64,000 nucleotides of DNA from Siphonodentalium dalli. Its lineage: Eukaryota > Mollusca > Scaphopoda > Gadilida > Siphonodentaliidae. Where the stretch lies: positions 17,933,326 to 17,997,325 of the forward strand of contig CP136069.1 of assembly GCA_032622095.1 (NCBI GenBank), written 5' to 3'. Every line of letters starts with the position of its first letter. The stretch's first letter is position 1. The notes below the pieces were generated by a model. The model was not told the origin of the DNA and did no database searches. It was given only the letters and a program-made list of their open reading frames with translations. Shown here in pieces: positions 57,127 to 64,000 of the stretch. A program made the position numbers and the translations under genes.

Positions 57127-58494
57127 TTATCTAAAATAATGACATCTCCTCCGTATTGCCTCCTTGAAAGGTCCCATCATAAAGAAATACACGAATGGGT
57201 TGATCGCGCCATTGAGACCACTTATGCAAGCCATCGTGGCTCTGACTGTCTGTGGCAATCTGATGGATTCGACTAAACCTTCCAGTAAATAAACAGCCAT
57301 CGTAGGAACTATCAACAGAGAAAGTATGATCACAACACATGTCAGTGTACGTGTAGTCTTTACCATTTTTTTGTAAGCCGGTAGGTCATTCTGTGTTGTT
57401 GCACCGATATGCGCGCGCTGTTCGGTTTCGATACGGTTCTCGTGAACTTGGTGCTCCTCATCAGGAGATTTGACACCGCTTCCGCCCCGTTCTGGTCGTA
57501 CGCTAATAGATGTAGAACCTGAGACATGTAAAGCGGACGCTGTAGAATTGACGTTATAACCACTATTACTTGGCCCCTGATCGTTGCCGTTGTCATGGGG
57601 CCCACGAGAAGGAACTCCTATACCAGTATTTATTGACCTGGCTCCTGAGTATTTTATTTTTGTGAGTTCCATGTTATTTGGACAACGCATGATATCCATA
57701 GGAATTGTATTAGATTCGTCCCCACCAAAGGCTGTTAATTTGAATTCTTCTCGATTTTCACTCGTTTTTGAACTTTTATCCGATTTTCCATGTCGATTGT
57801 TGGAGTTCTTGTTAGAACCAATGACACATTCTGGTTCAACACTGTTAATACGTGGCTGTTGTGAAACTTGGTTGTCCATTCTGGTCCTTAGAAGTTTTAT
57901 TAGATAAATGAATGAAGACAAAATGCAAAAGTAGACTCCGAGAAGTGTTGTCGAAATCAAGGTCATTATTCCGTCCATGTTTTCAAACGCAGTGTACAAG
58001 GCACACTTTTGGGTCATTTTATCTCCGTCGCCTATCCAGAAAATGGACGGAATCCCGAAGGTGACTGTTGAGAATGCAAACACTATGCATACTGTGGCCG
58101 AATTGGTTTTTGTTGATGCTCTACGTAGTCGTCGGTACATGAAGGGGAATTTCACCGCCATAACGCGGAATAAGCAGATGAGAAGAAGTTGTGTGTTCGA
58201 CGCAGTCACGGTTATTATTACTAAAAACAGGCTCCCAAAACAAGTAGTTTTGTTTCTTACGGAATCTAATGACGTCGCTGCGGCAAAGAACACATAAGAC
58301 ATCCCCATCATGAAATCTATAACACTCAGACTTAACACCTGCATCGCATAGAAATCTTGTCGTAATTTCTTGTCAGAATACATGATTAGAAGAACCATTG
58401 AATTCAAAAATATATCAACCGATCCAGTCGCAATTAAAACTATTTTCAAATTCGACGATTCCGGCTCAAGAAATTCAGTTGTATTGTTCGCCAT
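57127..58494 (-). CDS. Rhodopsin-class G-protein-coupled receptor, orphan, single exon
   Basis: A 455-codon intronless frame. An N-terminal NNTT glycosylation site precedes seven hydrophobic segments at about residues 17-39, 49-72, 83-108, 133-154, 174-200, 381-404 and 417-440. Family marks: Asn31 in TM1, Asp60 in TM2, Cys85 and Cys164 (likely disulfide), Arg110 with AVKFPFMY after it, Pro397 in TM6 and NPFVY (432-436) in TM7. Odd points: the DRY motif reads FRV (Asp replaced by Phe109) and the TM6 toggle Trp is Ile395. Position 3.32 is Val, not the Asp of amine receptors. The third intracellular loop is very long (about 201-376) and rich in Ser, Asn and Gly. The ligand is unknown. It would act at the plasma membrane through G proteins; the missing acidic residue could mean altered coupling or high basal activity. 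Confidence 0.9.
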   Translation of the reverse strand: MANNTTEFLEPESSNLKIVLIATGSVDIFLNSMVLLIMYSDKKLRQDFYAMQVLSLSVIDFMMGMSYVFFAAATSLDSVRNKTTCFGSLFLVIITVTASNTQLLLICLFRVMAVKFPFMYRRLRRASTKTNSATVCIVFAFSTVTFGIPSIFWIGDGDKMTQKCALYTAFENMDGIMTLISTTLLGVYFCILSSFIYLIKLLRTRMDNQVSQQPRINSVEPECVIGSNKNSNNRHGKSDKSSKTSENREEFKLTAFGGDESNTIPMDIMRCPNNMELTKIKYSGARSINTGIGVPSRGPHDNGNDQGPSNSGYNVNSTASALHVSGSTSISVRPERGGSGVKSPDEEHQVHENRIETEQRAHIGATTQNDLPAYKKMVKTTRTLTCVVIILSLLIVPTMAVYLLEGLVESIRLPQTVRATMACISGLNGAINPFVYFFMMGPFKEAIRRRCHYFR

Positions 58495-58825
58495 TTTCTC
58501 CTAAATCGTTATGACTAACACCATAACACTCTTTGTCAATGTACGTCACGGTGACTGGCAAGATGAGACGACTTTTTAAACCTAGAGCTCATCGCAGAAA
58601 ACTGTTTCCATGCGTGACATTTCTAGCTTATATACCGAAATCGGGGGCGATGGCTTTAATATATTCGTTAATTATTGTCATTTGATGCCTGCCCAATCGG
58701 CATAAATAAAGATCAATGAATATAATTACTGGTCACCATGGAAACGACGATAGATTCACTTTTCTCCGATCCTGCAATGGACCTGTTGTTCGTGAATAAT
58801 TAACACCCACCTTCTAATATCTCAG
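58495..58825. other. 5' flank of the GPCR gene, duplicated at 59774-60080
   Basis: About 300 bp upstream of the start codon matches the upstream region of the pseudogene, including GGTGACTGGCAAGATGAGAC, CTAGAGCTCATCGCAGAAAA and AAGATCAATGAATATAATTA. A promoter probably lies here, but no TATA box could be assigned with confidence. Confidence 0.6.
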
Positions 58826-59773
58826 TTATAACCACTAGTGATTGGCCCCTCGTCGTTGTCGTTGTCATGGGGACCACGAGAAGGAACGCCTAAACGAGTA
58901 TACACTGACCTGGCTCCTGAGAATTTAATTTTTGTAAGTTCCATGTTATTTGAACGCAGGATATTTGTATCCATAGGAATTGTATTAAATTCGTCCCCAC
59001 CAAAGGGAGTTAATTTGAATGATTTTCCTTGTCTGTTGTTCTCTGATTTGGTGGAATTCTTGTTGGAACCAATCACACATTCTGGTTCACCGAAAGATAT
59101 AGCTGGCGACCTGGCATCTTGTAGTAAAATATCAACACTATTAATACGTGGATGTCGTGAAACATAGATGTCCATTCTGGTCCTTAGAAGTTATATTAGA
59201 TAAATGAAAGAAGACAAAATTCAAATGTAGACTCCAAGAAGTGTTGTCGAAACAAGGGTCATTATACCGTCCATGTTTTCAAACACAGTGTACATGACAC
59301 ACTTTTGGGTCATTTTATCTCCATTGCCTATCCAGAAAATGGACGGAATGCCGAAGGTGATTGTTGAGAATGCGAAGACTATGAGCACTGTGACCGAATT
59401 GGTTTTTGTTGATGCTCTACGTAGTCGTCGGTACATGAAGGGGAATTTCACCGCCATAACGCGGAATAAGCAGATGAGAAGACATTGTGTGTTCGACGCA
59501 GTCACGGTTAGCATTAATAGAAACATGCTCCCAAAACACGTAGTTTTGTTTCTTACGGAATCTAATGACATCACTGCGGCAGAGACACATAAAATATATA
59601 ACACTCAGACTTAGCACATGCATCGCATATAAATCTTGTCGTAATTTCTTGTCAGAATACATGGTTAGAAGAACCAATGAATTCAAAAATATATCAACCG
59701 ATCCAGTCGCAATTAAAACTATTTTCAAATTCGACGAATCAGGCTCAATGTATTAAGTTGTATTGTTCGCCAT
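58826..59773 (-). pseudogene. Partial tandem copy of the GPCR (TM1 to part of loop 3), broken
   Basis: Closely similar to the gene at 57127-58494 from its start codon to the middle of the third intracellular loop; TM6 and TM7 are absent. Lesions on the minus strand: a stop at codon 7 (MANNTT then TAA), a deletion and frameshift in TM2 (FMCLCRSD, then a different frame VSAAVMSLDSVRNK), and a stop inside TM5 (VYI then TGA where the gene has VYF-Cys). The loop has about 14 extra residues (DILLQDARSPAIS) that the gene lacks. It keeps the FRV motif and NPF-less end. The 3' edge coincides with the duplication junction, so it was truncated at birth. Confidence 0.92.
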
Positions 59774-60080
59774 TTTCTCCTAAATCGTTATGACTTCCAC
59801 TATAAATCTCTTTGTCAATGTAATTCACGGTGACTGGCAAGATGAGACGACTTTTTAATCCTAGAGCTCATCGCAGAAAACTGTTTCCATGGTGATATTT
59901 CTAGCTTATATACCAAATATATTCGTTGATTCTTATCATTGGATGCCTGTCCAATCTGACTAAAATAAAGATCAATGAATATAATTACCAGTCACCATGG
60001 AAAAGACGCTACAGTCACTTTTCTCTGATCCTGCAATGGATCTGTGGTTCGTGAAAACTTAACACACACCTTCTAATATG
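59774..60080. repeat. Duplicated 5' flank of the GPCR pseudogene
   Basis: Homologous to 58495-58825. Together with the pseudogene it forms one tandem duplication unit (57553-58825 copied as 58826-60080). Confidence 0.85.
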
Positions 60081-60123
60081 TCCGTCACTTTCTCAGTGTG
60101 TTTACCGATGCGATTGTTACTGA

Positions 60124-60798
60124 GGGTGGGTTTATATTGGTGTAGACCTGTATACATAATTGTGTGATGTCTTGTATCGCGGATTACTGTGATCACAACA
60201 TGATTACTGGTAGTGTATGTGCGCTCACCAGGACACATGTAATGGACATTTCACTACGCGTTCGCGTCAGTTTAGGCCAGACATTTTCAACTGTTGAAAA
60301 AAAGCCAAAATTGGGGGTGCCACGTCCCTAGTGACGCATCAGCATCGTTGTTAATAGATTCGTAGAGTCGAGTCTACGAGAAGCAGGAAACACGACGCAC
60401 AATTTCAGAAAGCTTTGACGCCGTATCAAAAAATGTGTCACTGCGATTCCTGGCTTCGGGTTGCAAACTGAGTTTCTGATTTCTGATTCAGCAATATGCA
60501 AAATATACCAATTACTTAAATGTGATAACCTTCACAAACCATTTTATGTCATGGAATAACTTGAATACGTGGGTTGAACAAACACAGATTAAGCGCATAT
60601 ACACCAAGCCCCAATAACGATAAATAAAACCAAGTTGCCTGTCGCAATGCCTCGGTGTTGACCGTGACTTATAACGGATACGATTTTTGCTCGCACGAAC
60701 GAATACCGTTTTCTTTATGTGTGGATTTCTGTATATACCCGTTTACACTAGTATGCGTGTTGAACTGTACCCAGATCTACACCAATATGAACGCACCC
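60124..60798. mobile_element. Candidate inverted-repeat element, arms about 32 bp
   Basis: GGGTGGGTTTATATTGGTGT then AGACCTGTATAC (60124-60155) is mirrored, with several mismatches, at 60767-60798 (CTACACCAATATGAACGCAC). The interior of about 610 bp has no coding frame. Confidence 0.6.
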
Positions 60799-60945
60799 GG
60801 AATATGGGAGCTGAGATATTAAATTTTCATTAACTAACCAAGATCAAATAAGTTTATTGAACCCACAAGGGACCGATGTCACAACAAAAATAACCATAAA
60901 TATATATCAAACAATAACTATACACATTTAAAATATTTTATTATA

Positions 60946-61398
60946 TGTGACCCGCCATATCAAATCCAGTCGTAAGTCGGGATTTTTTTTACCCTGTGCC
61001 AATGCATTCTCTTATATATGCGAGTCGACCATAGGTCGCCTCGCATATATAAGAGAATCCATTGGCCTTACAATTTTTTACAATTTTAATAATTTTTTCT
61101 TGTATTCTTTAACAATTTTATAATTTAACCCATACAGGGCCCCAGACAAACATGAGCAGACGACACTCTTCTACATATGTGTGGGGATCCCTGCAGGGTA
61201 ATGGATGTTTTTTTTATTTTATGTCCTAAAAAATGTAAGAAACATTTATTAAAACAAAATGATAAAAAATTGTTAGGCCAATGCATTCTCTTATATATGC
61301 GAGGCGACCTATGGTCGACTCGCATATATAAGAGAATGCATTGGCACAGGGTAAAAAAAAATCCCGACTTGCGACTGGATTTGATATGGCGGGTCACA
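60946..61398. mobile_element. Nested-palindrome MITE, copy B (TATGTGACCC ends)
   Basis: Terminal inverted repeats of about 125 bp: TGTGACCCGCCATATCAAAT then CCAGTCG.AAGTCGGGATTTT, then ACCCTG and a complete inner palindrome (CCAATGCATTCTC...GAGAATGCATTGG) in each arm. The edges read TATATGTGACCC and GGGTCACATATA, suggesting a TA or TATA target. The interior shares CATACAGGGCCCCAGACAAA with copy A. ORFs of 132 and 151 codons on opposite strands over this region are hairpin shadows. Confidence 0.9.
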
Positions 61399-61479
61399 TA
61401 TAAGATAATGCACTGGCACATTATCTTTAATACTGCACCAGCGCAAATCCCACATGTAAGGGTTAACCCATTAGTGGCT

Positions 61480-61600
61480 ATATATAGTACTGGCCCCATC
61501 ATAAACCCCCGTAGGATTCTCATGTGGAGAACTGACTATATGTGGACTTCGATAAGTAGGTTATATGCTTTCAAAAAAAATTCAAGCTTTATCTTAGGGC
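61480..61600 (+). repeat. Dispersed repeat R, copy 1 (partial)
   Basis: ATAGTACTGGCCCCATCATA then AACCCCCGTAGGATT, AGAACTGACTATATGTGGAC. It recurs at 61955 and, reversed, at 63225. Confidence 0.85.
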
Positions 61601-61691
61601 CTTGTCAAGCTCCAAGATTCAATTTCATTTGAGAATTGGCTGCCGATTCAATTCGATCATAGGATTAAAATGTTTTTGAATCACCCTTCTT

Positions 61692-61946
61692 GACCAAGCC
61701 TTGAAATAGGGTCTCTGTCATTTGCAGAATGAGGTCCCCAGAGGGTGAAATTAGTGATGCTACCCCGCATAGCGGGTTAGCAGCACCAAATGCACCCTCT
61801 GGGAACCTCATTCTGCTGAGGTGTAAGCAGAATGAGGTCCCCATAGGGTGAATTTGGTGATGCTAGCCCGCTATGCGGGGTAGCATCACTAAATTCACCC
61901 TCTGGGGACCTCATTCTGTAAATGACATACACACTATTTCAAGGCT
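61692..61946. mobile_element. Foldback element with two orders of palindrome
   Basis: The ends AAGCCTTGAAATAG (61696) and CTATTTCAAGGCTT (61933-61946) mirror each other, and the arms continue inward for about 110 bp (GCAGAATGAGGTCCCCAGAG, GTGATGCTACCCCGCATAGC). Each arm (61724-61827, 61829-61918) is itself a palindrome centred on CCCGCATAGCGGG. The element can form one long hairpin or two smaller ones. Confidence 0.93.
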
Positions 61947-61954
61947 TGTTCTTA

Positions 61955-62125
61955 GTAGCCATAGTACTGGCCCCATCATAAACCCCCGTAGGATTATCAT
62001 GTGGAGAACTGACTATATGTGGACTTCGATATGTAGTCCAACAAAAGTTTTCCAAAAAATAAACGTGGGTAGACATAACAGAAAGTTGCTCGGTCGCCAT
62101 TGCAACGACTTTAACATGAATGCCA
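61955..62125 (+). repeat. Dispersed repeat R, copy 2
   Basis: Matches copy 1 for the first 90 bp and the reversed copy at 63045-63225 throughout, including AGTTTTCCAAAAAATAAACG and AGTTGCTCGGTCGCCATTGC. Confidence 0.85.
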
Positions 62126-63044
62126 ATTATTGAGGTTTCCGACCATTGGGGCAGTATTCACCAAGTGGGTTTATTTTATAAACCAGGTAGTTTATTTGGT
62201 AGCGGCTGAACGCACAAGGTATCTTCGCTATAGTGTTAACGACACACGCTGTCGGTGATGTGATTGGAAATTTCCAACCTGACACCCAAATAAGGTCGGT
62301 AAAATTCCAACTGATGGACTTCTCAGTCAATCATTTTTATCAAAAGTAGGAGAATATATGCACATGCTGGTCTAAAAACAACAAATTTCCTAGTAATAAA
62401 TTGTTGGAAAATCAAACTACAAGAACAATTTCAAACTAATGTTGTGTCAGGTTATGAAATTTCCAACTGTTGAACATTTGACAAAAGTTGGAGGGGGTGC
62501 GAGACACCTATCCTTCCCCCAAAACAAAATCCCTGTCGCCACATCCCTGAGAAGAATATGATGAGTGGAGGTTTGTTACACGCTATAGAATTTAAGCACA
62601 ATCCAAATACTGCACATGATCTATTTGGAAAATTCCCCACCATTTCCGAAGAAATTGATTTCCGGCACTGATTGGTCAAGGCCCTTAGATACGTCTGGTA
62701 GCGACAATATCTATCAGATTTCGTAAACGAGTCCATGCATAATTGTATATTTACCATACCGCGAAAATGAAATTAATGAATAAGACTGATCAGTGAATCT
62801 ATGAAATGCGATACTTAATTAGTCGGGGATAAAGGATTGTGTTACATAACTATACCACTATTAGCAATAACACTTCCAGCTTCGTGCCAGTATATACTAA
62901 TATGACATGATAGTGATCAGGAGAGCGCAAAATGTGACAATTATGTCTTTTGTTTACAATTCTAGTTTGTCATATGAGATGTACGCACATTCTGTGAGGA
63001 ATAAGTGGTTAAATGTAAGCTTTCCAGTTGTCCTAAACGTCCAT
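62126..63044. other. Intergenic, nothing recognised
   Basis: Short minus-strand frames (62330-62127, 62757-62452) have no family signature. The word GAAATTTCCAA appears at 62264-62274 and 62456-62466. Confidence 0.5.
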
Positions 63045-63225
63045 ATTTTTCATGTATTTTTAAGCCATTGCCATGGTAACCGAGCAATTTTCTGTGGTGT
63101 CTACCCAATTTGTTTGGAAAGCATATAGCCTATGTATTGAAATCCATGTATAGTCAGTTCTCGACATGAGAATCCTATTGGGGTCTATGGCGGGGCCAGT
63201 ACTACTATGTGGTTTCGATGGGCAG
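63045..63225 (-). repeat. Dispersed repeat R, copy 3 (reverse orientation)
   Basis: The reverse complement reads TAGTAGTACTGGCCCCGCCA, then GGATTCTCATGTCGAGAACT and AAATTGCTCGGTTACCATGG, a diverged match to 61955-62125. Confidence 0.8.
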
Positions 63226-64000
63226 AGATCGAATGTCGAAAAAGGTAGTTTTAACACCTTTTTCCAATGATTGTCTCTTATAAATAGCGTTCGGGCCTTG
63301 GTTTCACAAGAGCAGTAGACAATACAGAGCGTTCTCAGTTATGATTATTTGAAATCGCTTGCGTGTTTTCGCGATACCTGAACCATCGCAGCTTCACATA
63401 AATTTATGATCTTACAGCATTCTATTACATTGGTAGTACAAGTTAGAATATTTTCTGAATTACATATACGTATATATAGCCAAGCGCAGCCACGGATACG
63501 TGAATCTTCTAACGTGAGTTGCCATTGCCAGCGGAGGTGACCTGACTCACATGATCATTTCCCCTACACCATATACCCCCTGAGGCTTTCAATATGGGGT
63601 CGGTGTCAATCAAGGTGAACATAATATGCCCAAATCTCCTGTCAGTAGATATTAATTCTCATTGGTCAATATAATAGGCCAGCATGACAAGGGTTCATAT
63701 GGGGTTGATAGACGCCATCTTGTTTTTCTTGGAACTCTGCCGCCGTGGGGATATTTTCGGTGTATGTTGGCGCAAAGAAAAGAGATATCCGTCGGAAATC
63801 ATTTTCTGCGAATGTAAAGACATATTCTTATGCAATTGCTGCCAATATGCTCCCTGGAATATCAAAGTTTTGCGGGGGGGGGGGGGTCAACAATAATTAA
63901 ATTGTCGCAAACTGCAATGTTAGATACTCCTTATTCCTACGTGCCAATATTGACAGCAGATGACTTCAGAAGTTCAGATACCTACTTGGTTGTTATATAA
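63226..64000. other. Intergenic, nothing recognised
   Basis: A G-run lies at about 63875-63886. A 70-codon plus-strand frame (63684-63896) has no recognised family. Confidence 0.5.

Noticed and set aside
61125-61632. 132- and 151-codon ORFs on opposite strands
   Set aside because: They lie across the nested-palindrome MITE and repeat R and mirror each other; they are hairpin shadows.

Overview
The window is a gene-poor, repeat-dense, visibly A+T-rich piece of an animal nuclear genome. There are no operons or ribosome-binding sites. Instead there are several non-LTR retrotransposon (LINE) families, a tRNA-derived SINE, many hairpin MITEs, minisatellites, and one single-exon rhodopsin-class GPCR with a broken tandem copy. 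Frequent TACATGTA-type words, the LINE types and the SINE body suggest a marine invertebrate, perhaps a mollusc; that is an inference and not proven here.

Layout. 1-4969 is a huge near-perfect palindrome (arms 1-2481 and 2489-4969). 4970-9205 is A+T-rich sequence made of decayed local repeats. 9206-10232 holds a hairpin element and the remains of a LINE C-terminus. 10233-31718 is a tandem array written X-L-X-L-X. X (about 1.82 kb, three copies) carries a 5'-truncated LINE and an inverted satellite pair. L (about 8.0 kb, two copies, minus strand) is a nearly complete two-ORF LINE: ORF1 has a coiled coil and an RRM-like domain, and ORF2 has an APE endonuclease and a reverse transcriptase. 31540-32280 is a GGTCCGGG-headed satellite. 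33640-36130 holds A+T and roughly 50-bp satellites with hairpin insertions. 37950-43930 holds two further decayed minus-strand LINEs of another family, one split by a tRNA-derived SINE. 46509-49402 is a 28-bp minisatellite of about 103 units. 49565-52090 holds two MITEs and a degenerate satellite of about 145 bp. 52811-56625 holds more MITEs, a short LINE 3' end and a tandem duplication that contains both the empty and the filled site of a TTAA element. 57127-58494 is the GPCR gene, followed by its 3'-truncated pseudogene copy (58826-59773). 60124-63225 holds nested hairpin MITEs and a three-copy dispersed repeat.

The only gene likely to serve the host is the GPCR; everything else recognisable is mobile or repetitive. 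The most informative structures are the palindrome, the X-L-X-L-X array (formally like a LINE with a 1.8-kb target duplication, then amplified) with a UGA codon in reverse-transcriptase motif A shared by both L copies, and a family of nested palindromic MITEs built from one motif of about 30 bp.
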